In this document: positions 56,067-64,000 of the stretch, one piece after another
Numbering within the stretch: the stretch's first letter is position 1
Layout: every line of letters starts with the position of its first letter
Assembly: GCF_000236165.1 (NCBI RefSeq)
Contig: NZ_CM001373.1
Span: 474,304 to 538,303 of the forward strand
DNA from: Fluoribacter dumoffii NY 23
GTDB taxonomy: Bacteria; Pseudomonadota; Gammaproteobacteria; Legionellales; Legionellaceae
Direction: 5' to 3'
DNA length: 64,000 bases
Translations under genes and position numbers: made by a program
The notes under the pieces: model-generated
Database searches by the model: none
What the model saw: the letters and a program-made list of their open reading frames with translations, nothing else
What the model was told of the DNA's origin: nothing

Positions 56067-58331
56067 ATGTTAAATAAAGAACTTGAATTCACCTTGAATT
56101 TAGCTTTCAAGGAAGCCAAAGAGAAACGTCATGAATTTATGACCGTTGAGCATTTGTTGTTGTCATTACTTGATAACCCAGCGGCTGGGAGTGTACTTCA
56201 AGCATGTGATGCCAATATTGAAGCATTACGTCGCGACTTAATTGAATTTATTGATGAAACTACTCCTAGAATACCTGAGGATGAATTAGATAGAGAAACT
56301 CAACCAACTTTGGGTTTTCAACGCGTCTTACAACGCGCCGTCTTTCATGTTCAATCCGCAGGAAAGACTGAGGTGACAGGTGCTAATGTCCTGGCAGCTA
56401 TTTTTAGTGAACAAGAAAGCCAGGCAGTGTATTTTCTACGTCGTGAAAATATCACTCGTCTAGATGTAATCAATTATATTTCGCATGGTGTTTCCAAGTA
56501 TCAAAATAATGACATGCATGAAAACATGAACTCTATGGAAGATGAAATGAGTTCATCTGAAGGCAATGAATCACCTTTGGAAAGTTATTGTACAAACCTA
56601 AACAGACGGGCGAAACAAGGAAAAATTGATCCTCTAATCGGACGTCATGAAGAGATACAACGTACTATTCAAGTATTGTGCCGTCGCAGAAAAAATAATC
56701 CATTACTGGTTGGCGAAGCAGGGGTTGGTAAAACAGCAATTGCTGAGGGACTTGCCCGACGCATTGTGGATGGGGAAATACCCGATGCAATCCGCGATTG
56801 TATCGTTTATTCACTCGATTTGGGTGCGTTGCTTGCAGGTACCAAATACCGAGGTGATTTTGAAAAACGCTTAAAAGCAGTGTTAAAGCAACTCGGGCAA
56901 CAAGAAGGGGCCGTTCTCTTTATTGATGAAATTCATACTATCATAGGTGCTGGTGCAGCATCAGGTGGTGTTATGGATGCATCAAATCTGATTAAACCCT
57001 TGCTTGCAAACGGTGAGTTAAAATGTATCGGCTCTACAACTTATCAAGAGTATCGAGGAATATTTGAAAAAGACCGTGCATTAGCAAGACGATTCCAAAA
57101 GATAGACATTCCAGAGCCAACAGTTGATGAAACGTTTGAAATCCTGAAAGGTTTAAAAGGTCGGTTGGAAGAGCATCATGGCGTGAAATTTACCATACCT
57201 GCACTAAAAGCTGCTGCTGAGTTGTCTGCAAAATACATTAATGATCGATTCTTGCCTGATAAAGCAATTGATGTTGTGGATGAAGCAGGTGCATATCAAA
57301 ATTTATTAACTGCCAGCAAACGTAAAAAAATAATCAGTGTCACTGAAATTGAAAGCGTTGTGGCAAAAATTGCCCGCATACCTATCAAGAAAGTTTCTGC
57401 TCGTGACAAAGATACCTTACGTAATCTGGAACGTGATCTGAAACTTTTAGTCTATGGACAAGACCAGGCAATTACTGCATTAGCCTCTGCAATCAAGCTG
57501 GGTCGCTCTGGCCTTAGAGATCCGCAAAAACCAGTGGGATGTTTCCTGTTTGCTGGACCAACAGGCGTTGGAAAAACAGAAGTAACCCGCCAATTGGCTA
57601 ATGTTTTAGGCATAGAACTACTGCGTTTTGATATGTCGGAATACATGGAGAAACATACTGTTTCACGTCTAATCGGAGCGCCTCCAGGATATGTTGGTTA
57701 TGATCAAGGAGGGTTGTTGACCGAAGCCGTGACTAAAAATCCTCATGCCGTGCTGTTGCTTGATGAGATAGAAAAAGCACATCCCGATGTATTTAATTTG
57801 CTGTTGCAAATTATGGATCATGGGACTTTAACCGATACTAACGGCCGTCAGGCAGACTTTAGACACATCATTCTGGTCATGACTTCTAATGCCGGTGCCG
57901 GAGAGTTGGTACGCAATTCAATAGGTTTCTCCCAACAAGACAACAGCAATGATGGTCTTGAAGTAATTAAAAAACAATTTAGCCCTGAGTTTAGAAACAG
58001 GCTCGATGCAATCATTAACTTTGCTCCATTAGATTCAGTGACGATCGGTTTGGTAGTGGATAAATTCATTATGGAACTGGATGAGCAGTTGAGTCATAAA
58101 GGAGTCACTTTTAATGTTGATAAGATGGCTCGTGAATGGCTTATTGAGCATGGCTACGACAAAGTCATGGGCGCTCGTCCAATGGCAAGGCTGATTCAAG
58201 AAAATGTCAAAAAACCACTCGCTGATGAACTTTTATTCGGTAAGTTAGTACATGGCGGTCATGTAACCTTAAAAGTTAAAGATGGGAAATTGCATTTTGA
58301 TAGTCATGATCATAGAGAGGGCGTTTTTTAA
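56067..58331 (+). CDS. clpA: Clp protease ATPase subunit ClpA
   Basis: A 754-residue AAA+ unfoldase of the ClpAP protease. The N-domain (1-145) binds ClpS. The first AAA module has Walker A GEAGVGKT at 216-223 and VLFIDEIHT. The second has GPTGVGKTE near 495-503, [10 protein letters not shown], and the ClpP-binding loop region near IGFSQQ. There is no ClpB-type middle domain. Length equals E. coli ClpA within a few residues. The next gene starts on the base after its stop codon. Confidence 0.97.
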   Translation: MLNKELEFTLNLAFKEAKEKRHEFMTVEHLLLSLLDNPAAGSVLQACDANIEALRRDLIEFIDETTPRIPEDELDRETQPTLGFQRVLQRAVFHVQSAGKTEVTGANVLAAIFSEQESQAVYFLRRENITRLDVINYISHGVSKYQNNDMHENMNSMEDEMSSSEGNESPLESYCTNLNRRAKQGKIDPLIGRHEEIQRTIQVLCRRRKNNPLLVGEAGVGKTAIAEGLARRIVDGEIPDAIRDCIVYSLDLGALLAGTKYRGDFEKRLKAVLKQLGQQEGAVLFIDEIHTIIGAGAASGGVMDASNLIKPLLANGELKCIGSTTYQEYRGIFEKDRALARRFQKIDIPEPTVDETFEILKGLKGRLEEHHGVKFTIPALKAAAELSAKYINDRFLPDKAIDVVDEAGAYQNLLTASKRKKIISVTEIESVVAKIARIPIKKVSARDKDTLRNLERDLKLLVYGQDQAITALASAIKLGRSGLRDPQKPVGCFLFAGPTGVGKTEVTRQLANVLGIELLRFDMSEYMEKHTVSRLIGAPPGYVGYDQGGLLTEAVTKNPHAVLLLDEIEKAHPDVFNLLLQIMDHGTLTDTNGRQADFRHIILVMTSNAGAGELVRNSIGFSQQDNSNDGLEVIKKQFSPEFRNRLDAIINFAPLDSVTIGLVVDKFIMELDEQLSHKGVTFNVDKMAREWLIEHGYDKVMGARPMARLIQENVKKPLADELLFGKLVHGGHVTLKVKDGKLHFDSHDHREGVF

Positions 58332-59120
58332 ATGACGTTGTCTGTAATAATAATAACCAAAAATGAAGAAAAAAATATTAGAAGGTGCCTTGAATCCGTT
58401 CAATTTGCTGATGAAGTAATTGTTCTGGATTCAGGAAGCACCGATAATACAGTGAGCATTGCTAAAGAATATACCGAACATGTTTTCATTACGGACTGGC
58501 CCGGGTATGGAGCGCAAAAACAAAGAGCCTTATCCAAAGCTCACGGCGACTGGGTGTTGAATCTCGATGCGGATGAATCGGTTAGTGAACAATTACAACG
58601 CGAGATTATTGACGCTATGGCATCTGATTCAGCGGATGCTTTTCGAGTTGCAATTCAAATGTATTTCTACAATAAACCCCTGAGATATTCTTCCAGTCCT
58701 ACGCGTCACATCCGTCTTTTCAAGCGTGCAAATGCCTATTTTAGCGATGATATTGTGCATGAAAAAATTGTGCTTCCGGAAGGGATTCGTATAGGTAAAA
58801 TTAAAAATTCTATCATGCATCATTCGTTTAAAGATGTAAGTCACGTTCTTTATAAAATGAACAAATACTCATCCTATAGTGCAAAAACCTATATCCTCAA
58901 AAAAAGAAAACCCAGTTTTATTAAGACTATGGCAAGTACCTCATGGATGTTTTTTCGATGCTATATCTTGCAACGTGGATTTTTAGATGGAAGAATAGGC
59001 TTCTTGTTTGCAGTGTTTAATGCCCAGGGAACCTTCTATCGTGGCATCAAGCAATTGTATCAAGACAGTAACATGGACCAATTACCATCCTTGACAAAAA
59101 GTACAGAGGAATTAATTTGA
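58332..59120 (+). CDS. Family 2 glycosyltransferase, WaaE/KdtX-like
   Basis: A 262-residue GT2 enzyme. It opens with LSVIIITKNEEKNIRRCLES, then DEVIVLDSGSTDNTVSIA and the metal-binding NLDADESVS near residues 77-85. The size and the C-terminal basic region with FIKTMASTSWMFFRCYILQRGFLDGR landmarks (partly quoted) match the core beta-glucosyltransferase family often called KdtX or WaaE. It likely adds a sugar to the LPS inner core at the cytoplasmic face. It abuts clpA, so it may be read from the clp transcript, and overlaps the O-antigen ligase-like gene. Confidence 0.88.
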   Translation: MTLSVIIITKNEEKNIRRCLESVQFADEVIVLDSGSTDNTVSIAKEYTEHVFITDWPGYGAQKQRALSKAHGDWVLNLDADESVSEQLQREIIDAMASDSADAFRVAIQMYFYNKPLRYSSSPTRHIRLFKRANAYFSDDIVHEKIVLPEGIRIGKIKNSIMHHSFKDVSHVLYKMNKYSSYSAKTYILKKRKPSFIKTMASTSWMFFRCYILQRGFLDGRIGFLFAVFNAQGTFYRGIKQLYQDSNMDQLPSLTKSTEELI

Positions 59121-60367
59121 AACGGATTTTTTTTAAAGAAGAAATTAATTTATTAGTGCCCGTTTTTCTTGTTTTATTAATTTTTTTTATTCCTATAAGC
59201 TCTACTATCAAATCCATTTTAATGGTATTAACCATCTTGTCGTTGCTTACTGCACCATTTTATCGCGAGTATTTACCTGTTGCTTTTAATACTTTTTGGG
59301 CACGGGCTGCTCTCATTTTGTTTCTCGATATTTTTGTTTCCTGTTTCTGGTCACAAGCCCCTTTTTCAATGCAATATAGTGTTATTGATAAATACAGCAA
59401 GTTAATTTTGTTGCCTATTCTTGCTGTAGGTTTCATTAAACCACGAACCCGGTTTTGGGTATTAAACAGTTATATTGTTGCCATGCTTGTTACCTGTTTT
59501 CTTTCTATTCTGAAAGCGAAAAGTTTTTTAGCAATTAATACTTCTGATCCTGGCGAAGTTTTTTACAATCACATTGTTACTGGATTTATGATTGCTCTGG
59601 GGGTTTATTTCGCGGGAATTCTAATGTCTCGGAAAAACATAAGCAGAACATTGCGATTTGTTTATATATTTATGGTGGTATTAGGAAGTTATCAAACGTT
59701 TTTTGTTAATACTGGAAGGTCAGGTTACGTTGCCTATGGAATATTGATGTTGTTATTGATCATTCAAAAATATCCTCCCCGGAAAGCATTAATAGGGATT
59801 ACCACGTTTCTGGCTGCACTTGGATTGACTTATATTCTGAGCCCTGTGATGCAAATGAATACGCAAATGATGATAAACGATATTAAACTGTTACAACAAA
59901 ATCAAGCCGATACTTCATTGGGATTCAGACTACAGTTTCACCAGTATGCTCAATCTTTATTTGAAAAAAATCCTGTTACAGGCCTGGGGACAGGAAGCTT
60001 CCAGTATAGTTTTTCTAAAGATCAACCGGTTCCTACCTGGGGAACTAAGCTGAATGATCCTCATAGCCAATATTGGCTACTCCTTGCAGAGCAAGGAGTA
60101 ATCGGGATAATACTTTTTATTGCTTTTTTAGGAGCCTTGTTTATCACCGCGTTCCAACTTAATGAAATGAAACCATTTCTCCTGGGGATGCTGGTTTCAT
60201 TTAGCATTATATCATTCTCAGACACTGTATTTTGCTATTCCACAATAGGTTATTTATTAACTCTTTTCAGTGCTTTGTGTATCGGGGAATTACTTGAAAA
60301 AAATGGAAGACCTGTAGCGCATAAAAAACTGATAAATAATAACTATGAAATGAACGCGAATTCTTAA
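59117..60367 (+). CDS. O-antigen ligase-like protein (Wzy/WaaL family)
   Basis: A 416-residue inner membrane protein with about 11 helices and a large periplasmic loop near residues 255-325 with QADTSLGFRLQFHQYA, GLGTGSFQYSF and NDPHSQYWLLLAEQG. The RL and HxxY/H landmarks are those of WaaL ligases and related Wzy polymerases. Joining O-antigen to lipid A-core in the periplasm is the likely job, given the LPS core gene directly before it. The start is TTG 59117 with AGAGGA 6 bases upstream, overlapping the previous stop. Confidence 0.85.
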   Translation: MKRIFFKEEINLLVPVFLVLLIFFIPISSTIKSILMVLTILSLLTAPFYREYLPVAFNTFWARAALILFLDIFVSCFWSQAPFSMQYSVIDKYSKLILLPILAVGFIKPRTRFWVLNSYIVAMLVTCFLSILKAKSFLAINTSDPGEVFYNHIVTGFMIALGVYFAGILMSRKNISRTLRFVYIFMVVLGSYQTFFVNTGRSGYVAYGILMLLLIIQKYPPRKALIGITTFLAALGLTYILSPVMQMNTQMMINDIKLLQQNQADTSLGFRLQFHQYAQSLFEKNPVTGLGTGSFQYSFSKDQPVPTWGTKLNDPHSQYWLLLAEQGVIGIILFIAFLGALFITAFQLNEMKPFLLGMLVSFSIISFSDTVFCYSTIGYLLTLFSALCIGELLEKNGRPVAHKKLINNNYEMNANS

Positions 60368-60455
60368 CCATCCTAATTGATTTTAAGCACCAGGATGAAC
60401 ACCTCCTGAGCAAATCATGAATGAATTTCAGTCGGTGTTTATTCTCCACAGTGTT

Positions 60456-61277
60456 CTAGATATCTTCTAACTGCACTGGCCAAAAATGATAAAAGTGATT
60501 GACTGGGCCATTACCCAGACCAACACTTTCATCTTTTGCAGCATGTATCGCTTGATGTAAATAATTTTTTGCAATGCGACAGGAGGTATGTAAATCCATT
60601 TTCTGTGCCAAACAAGCAGTTATTGCTGCGGAAAGGGTACATCCAGTACCATGCGTATTCCTTGAGTGAACTCTGGGGCCTGTAAACCAGTGGGTATCCC
60701 CATCTGTCCCGATTAACAAATCATTTGCCTCATGAGATACCATATGTCCGCCTTTAAGCAAAACATATTTGGAACCAAACTCCAGTAATTTTTTTCCCAC
60801 CTCCAGCATTTCTGCTTCATTTGTTGCATTCATCCCGCAAAATGTAGCGGCCTCTGGAAGATTGGGTGTGATTAGGGTAGCAAGCGGCATCAATTGGGTT
60901 ACCAATGAGTTTATTGCTTCGGGTAGTAATAGAGGATCCCCACTTTTTGCAACAGTTACGGGATCGATAATAATTGGAATATCGCGAGCATTTTTTTCGA
61001 GGAATGAGGCGATTGTTTCAATGATTTCGCTATTAAAAAGCATACCGATTTTTATACTGTCGGGCTTTATATCTTCAAAAATGGCATTGAGTTGATCCTC
61101 TATGGCTTGCAGTGGAATAGTGTAGCAGTGTTTCACACCGCAGGTGTTTTGTATTGGCAAAGCGGTAAGAACAGTCATTCCGTAAGCTCCCAAAGCTGAA
61201 AAAGTCTTTAGATCAGCTTGAATTCCTGCACCACCGGAGCCATCAAATCCTGCTATAGATAAAGCTTTATATTGCAT
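60456..61277 (-). CDS. thiD: Hydroxymethylpyrimidine/phosphomethylpyrimidine kinase
   Basis: A 273-residue ribokinase-fold enzyme that phosphorylates HMP and HMP-phosphate for thiamine synthesis. It has SIAGFDGSGGAGIQADLKTFSALG near the N-terminus (quoted partly as GFDGSGGAGIQAD, residues 9-21), IIDPVTVAKSGDPLL, and the catalytic GTGCTLSAAITA near residues 213-224. It begins on the base after the thiM stop codon. Length is normal for single-domain ThiD. Confidence 0.95.
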   Translation of the reverse strand: MQYKALSIAGFDGSGGAGIQADLKTFSALGAYGMTVLTALPIQNTCGVKHCYTIPLQAIEDQLNAIFEDIKPDSIKIGMLFNSEIIETIASFLEKNARDIPIIIDPVTVAKSGDPLLLPEAINSLVTQLMPLATLITPNLPEAATFCGMNATNEAEMLEVGKKLLEFGSKYVLLKGGHMVSHEANDLLIGTDGDTHWFTGPRVHSRNTHGTGCTLSAAITACLAQKMDLHTSCRIAKNYLHQAIHAAKDESVGLGNGPVNHFYHFWPVQLEDI

Positions 61278-62063
61278 CTATGATACTCTCTCAATTATTT
61301 GCGACATGGAAGTCCAGTCTGGATTGTATAAATTATCTACAAATACCTGTTTGAAGGAAGCGGGTCCTTTGGCTTGCTCATGGGCTAATTGCCCGCATAA
61401 ACCAAAATACGCTGTTGCCTCAAGCGCTGCTTGAAAATGATGGCTATGACAGGCAATAAATGCGCTAATTACCGCAGTCATTGTACAACCCATTCCGGTA
61501 ATTAAAGGCATATAACTCGAGCCGAACGGCAGTAATTTTTGCTCCACTCCATTGGTTATAAAATCTTCAGGTCCACTGATTACAACTGTTTTTTGCGACT
61601 GCGCCACCAAGGCTGCACTTTTGATTGCGGTCATTACCGGGTCTGTGCTTTCTACTCCCTTTGTACCCCCATTTGCTCCTGATAAGGAAATAATTTCACT
61701 GGCATTGCCTCTGATGGCTTGAGCATAAGGGAGTAATTTCATTGCTGCAGCAGTACGGAGTTTACTTGCACCTGCACCAACAGGATCAAGAATTAGGGGC
61801 TTACCTATAGAATGTGCAAATTGAGCAGCGAGTTGGGCTTTATCCATAAAGACATCATTTAAAGTACCAATATTGATATAGACCGCCTGACTCAGTTGGG
61901 TTAATTCTTCGATTTCATCTCGAGATTCCGACATGAGAGGGGCAGCACCCAGGGCCAAGAGGCTATTTGCCATAAAATCCATGGTGACATAATTAGTAAG
62001 GCAAAGTATCAGGGGTTTTTGTTTCTTTAACAGAGAGATAGTGGATTGTATTTGCTCGAGCAT
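61278..62063 (-). CDS. thiM: Hydroxyethylthiazole kinase
   Basis: A 261-residue ribokinase-like enzyme that salvages hydroxyethylthiazole by phosphorylation. Landmarks are LCLTNYVTMDFMANSLLALGAAPLMS (residues about 20-45, partly quoted), LDPVGAGASKLRT, GNASEIISLSGA and the catalytic GMGCTMTAVISAF near 195-207. CAGGAA lies 6 bases before ATG 62063. With thiD it forms a two-gene salvage operon. thiE and the de novo genes are not here. Confidence 0.95.
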   Translation of the reverse strand: MLEQIQSTISLLKKQKPLILCLTNYVTMDFMANSLLALGAAPLMSESRDEIEELTQLSQAVYINIGTLNDVFMDKAQLAAQFAHSIGKPLILDPVGAGASKLRTAAAMKLLPYAQAIRGNASEIISLSGANGGTKGVESTDPVMTAIKSAALVAQSQKTVVISGPEDFITNGVEQKLLPFGSSYMPLITGMGCTMTAVISAFIACHSHHFQAALEATAYFGLCGQLAHEQAKGPASFKQVFVDNLYNPDWTSMSQIIERVS

Positions 62064-62080
62064 GGATGTTCCTGAAATGT

Positions 62081-62117
62081 TATACTTCGCGAAATAGAGA
62101 TAAAGTCGCGAAGTATA
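62081..62117 (-). terminator. Perfect hairpin between the cysteine-rich gene and thiM
   Basis: TATACTTCGCGA (62081-62092) and TCGCGAAGTATA (62106-62117) are exact inverted copies with a 13-base loop. The hairpin starts 9 bases after the stop codon of the upstream gene and ends 17 bases before thiM. It has no T run. It may end the upstream transcript or sit in the thiM leader. It does not contain the conserved TPP riboswitch sequences. Confidence 0.5.
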
Positions 62118-62126
62118 TTCAGAAAG

Positions 62127-62465
62127 TTACCAGGCTGCAATTTTCTCTTCGGGGCGTAAGGAACATTCCTCAGATACAGAACCATCATTACATACAACGA
62201 GCCCAGTCATATTGTAGGTATCAACAACGCCACCTTTCCATAAACAACAGCCTCGAAACAATTGTAAATCCATGACCGCGTGCGGTGTGCAATAGCAAGT
62301 GGAGTAAAAACCATTTTTACATACAAGTCGTCCTGCTGATGAGTCACAATAACTAACTCCGCCCATGTTACTGCAGCAACCAGATATATATTGGGATTGG
62401 GCAAACGCGGGTGAGATCAGAATACTTAAGATACTTGCGTAAAAAAAAGTTTTAAGTGATTGCAT
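62127..62465 (-). CDS. Exported protein with two diverged CC-GGV cysteine-rich domains
   Basis: A 112-residue protein with a signal peptide (1-22, ending PAFA). Domain 1 (residues 30-59) has CCSNMGGVSYC, SAGRLVC and NGFYSTCYC. Domain 2 (73-101) has CCLWKGGV, TGLVVCNDGS and one final Cys, and lacks two cysteines of the pattern. The layout matches the two domains of the protein at 35078-35536, but without the Thr linker. It is likely periplasmic or secreted, stabilised by disulfides. It is upstream of thiM on the same strand, yet a hairpin separates them. Confidence 0.75.
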   Translation of the reverse strand: MQSLKTFFYASILSILISPAFAQSQYISGCCSNMGGVSYCDSSAGRLVCKNGFYSTCYCTPHAVMDLQLFRGCCLWKGGVVDTYNMTGLVVCNDGSVSEECSLRPEEKIAAW

Positions 62466-62595
62466 CTTGATTTCTCGAGTTATTTTTCTTTTTTATCTGA
62501 TTAGAATAGCATAGGGGCTATTTCAATTTCTACTGTATTAGGCAACTTGCCTTATTTTTCCGTAGCTCTTAGGGCTTTCCAAAACAAGATATTGG

Positions 62596-63225
62596 CTAAT
62601 AATAATTAACTGGAGGACTTGGGGGGACTTGCAGCATCTGCAGGAAATCAGGATAAAGTCCCAATAAATAACTGACGCCTAAACCAGCTAGCAGACCAAA
62701 CAAATGAGATTCCCAGGATATCCCTTTTTCTTTGGGAAAAATTCCAAAAAAAATACCGGCAAAATAGTAGATACTGATAACTCCCAAAATTATGGTGGTT
62801 AATGTTGCGGTTTGATAAATATTACTCACTAAAAAGCCCCAATAACCGGTGATCAGACCACTAGCGCCAATGTGTAAACCAGGTTTGGCAAAGAGCCACA
62901 CAGCAATACCGCTTAAAACAGTAATCAGTACCGTAACAACGATATAATAGGTAAGCCCATTAATTAAAATAAAATTACTTAAAACTACCAAAGGGATCGA
63001 ATTAAAGAAAATATGGTTAAAATTTGCATGCAGAAGCGGCGCAAATAGAATACCGGGCAATCCCCGCACATGTCTTGGGATAATTCCCAGTAATAAAATC
63101 CCTTTAAAAACCAGACTTACAAAAAAGAAAAGCCAGGGGATAAGCAAAATAATTTCCAATGTAGGAATGTTATTATTAGTCTGGTTTATAATGAAGTCCA
63201 CACTGTTGCTTAATTCTTCAAGCAT
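62596..63225 (-). CDS. Rhomboid-family intramembrane serine protease
   Basis: A 209-residue protein with about six membrane helices. The rhomboid landmarks are all present: HANFNHIFFNS (residues 66-76), the catalytic serine in GASG (Ser122) and the catalytic histidine in ESHLFG (His174). It should cut membrane protein helices; the target is unknown. It starts 3 bases after the xseA stop codon, so the two are in one operon. The C-terminal tail is short and proline-rich (VPPSPPVNYY). Confidence 0.92.
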   Translation of the reverse strand: MLEELSNSVDFIINQTNNNIPTLEIILLIPWLFFFVSLVFKGILLLGIIPRHVRGLPGILFAPLLHANFNHIFFNSIPLVVLSNFILINGLTYYIVVTVLITVLSGIAVWLFAKPGLHIGASGLITGYWGFLVSNIYQTATLTTIILGVISIYYFAGIFFGIFPKEKGISWESHLFGLLAGLGVSYLLGLYPDFLQMLQVPPSPPVNYY

Positions 63226-63228
63226 GCG

Positions 63229-64000
63229 CTACTCGTTTATGTGAGTGATTTCACAGGTTAAATTTCCTTTTGCCAACACTACCTCAATGGAGTCGCCAAG
63301 AGCCACTTGTTGGCTTGAGAATAATACTTTATTTTCTTTCTTGGCAATGGCATATCCTCTATCCAGTGTAGCCAAGGGACTGACCGCATGCAAGGTGGAT
63401 AATTGGGTTCTTAATTGATATTTAAGTTGGTTCATTTTATTTTGCATGAGCTGGATTAATTGTAAGGTGATTTTTTCGAGTAATATCCGAGTTTGCCGGA
63501 TTTGGGTTTTGGGATTTTGAGCATGCAAACGATTCATGCACAGATGCAGTTGATGTGTTCTTTGCTTCATAATAGCGACCATTTGGGCGATTAGTTGTCG
63601 CTCCAAATAATCGGCTGTCTGCCAATAACTGGCAATCGCTTTCTGCGGTGAGGATATTTTATCGGTTAGATGGTGCAACCTGACCTGGTATTTTTGTAAA
63701 AATCGCTGCATTGCATCATGCATGCGTGAAATGGAGTGATTCAGTAACTTAAATAAATCATTACAATCTGGCGTGACTGCTGTTGCGGCTGCGGTAGGGG
63801 TTTCCGCTCTGTAATCTGCAACAAAGTCAGCAATTGTAAAATCTGTTTCATGGCCTACGCCAGACACCACAGGAATTGTGCTTTTTGCAATATGGCGTGC
63901 CAATTGTTCATCATTGAAGGCCCAAAGATCCTCAATACTTCCTCCTCCGCGAGCAAGAAGCAGAACCTCACACCTTTTTTCCTTATTGGCATGTTGCAAG
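63229..64000 (-). CDS. xseA: Exodeoxyribonuclease VII large subunit, 5' part missing
   Basis: The C-terminal 256 or so residues of XseA; the start lies beyond the window. [50 protein letters not shown] (partly quoted landmarks GGGSIEDLW and GVGHETDFT) mark the catalytic domain. A long coiled-coil region and an OB-like C-terminal part with LDRGYAI follow. With XseB it degrades single-stranded DNA to oligonucleotides. Nothing shows damage inside the visible part. Confidence 0.95.
   Translation of the reverse strand, partial: LQHANKEKRCEVLLLARGGGSIEDLWAFNDEQLARHIAKSTIPVVSGVGHETDFTIADFVADYRAETPTAAATAVTPDCNDLFKLLNHSISRMHDAMQRFLQKYQVRLHHLTDKISSPQKAIASYWQTADYLERQLIAQMVAIMKQRTHQLHLCMNRLHAQNPKTQIRQTRILLEKITLQLIQLMQNKMNQLKYQLRTQLSTLHAVSPLATLDRGYAIAKKENKVLFSSQQVALGDSIEVVLAKGNLTCEITHINE

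Noticed and set aside
62064..62126. TPP riboswitch before thiM
   Set aside because: The gap is too short and lacks the conserved CTGAGA and related sequence; only a simple hairpin is present.
62066..62275. Plus-strand ORF opposite the cysteine-rich gene
   Set aside because: The minus-strand product has a signal peptide and repeated modules; the plus-strand one has no recognisable feature.

Overview
The window reads as chromosomal DNA of a Legionella species other than L. pneumophila. The best marker is mip at 30030-30734. Its product has the Legionella Mip layout of signal peptide, dimerising helix and FKBP domain, but it differs from the L. pneumophila protein as I remember it. AT-rich codon use and a bacterial mevalonate pathway, which is rare among gammaproteobacteria but typical of Legionellales, agree with this. 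The genus is an inference from recognised proteins; no database was searched.

Layout. 1-429: a cut-off tRNA-Arg and three tandem, identical tRNA-Lys genes on the minus strand. 546-2713: a GHMP kinase (probable phosphomevalonate kinase) and class II HMG-CoA reductase. 3069-7611: an unknown hydrophilic protein, then an Mla-like lipid transport operon (STAS-MlaE fusion, MlaF, MCE protein, auxiliary lipoprotein). 7791-9310: pal and cpoB. 9459-11277: diphosphomevalonate decarboxylase and mevalonate kinase, so the window encodes four mevalonate enzymes at two loci. 11287-16407: ftsB, cbpA-cbpM, a BON lipoprotein, a CBS protein, a thioredoxin/DsbD-like fusion and lipA. 16463-22616: an unknown 510-residue protein, a POT-like transporter, a methyltransferase, and an epimerase plus WecA/MraY-type sugar-phosphate transferase pair. 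22814-27169: csrA, then divergent birA/PPTase and accA/tilS. 27170-28341 is gene-poor. 28342-32089: sdaA, mip and an AmpG-like permease. 32091-33901: an uncharacterised membrane pair.

34059-35536 looks accessory. It holds a tRNA-Leu, a small exported protein, an 83-residue protein resembling the leader family of NHLP-type peptides, and an exported protein with two copies of a cysteine-rich CCS-x-HGGV domain joined by a threonine linker. A second member of that cysteine-rich family lies at 62127-62465. This family pair and the peptide-like gene are the least explained content here.

35626-49332: purB-nadB-nadA, a SulP transporter, ppsA, a CPA2 antiporter, nadC, murG and an M20 peptidase; nadA, nadB and nadC together make the de novo route from aspartate to nicotinate mononucleotide. 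49625-60367: comEA-like gene, mreBCD, an RluE-type pseudouridine synthase, a possible zinc hydrolase, icd, clpS-clpA and two LPS-type genes. 60456-64000: thiM-thiD salvage, the second cysteine-rich protein, a rhomboid protease and the C-terminal part of xseA.

I saw no insertion sequence, prophage, CRISPR array or rRNA gene. Start codons were picked from ribosome binding sites, overlaps and family N-termini. Motif readings were done by eye.
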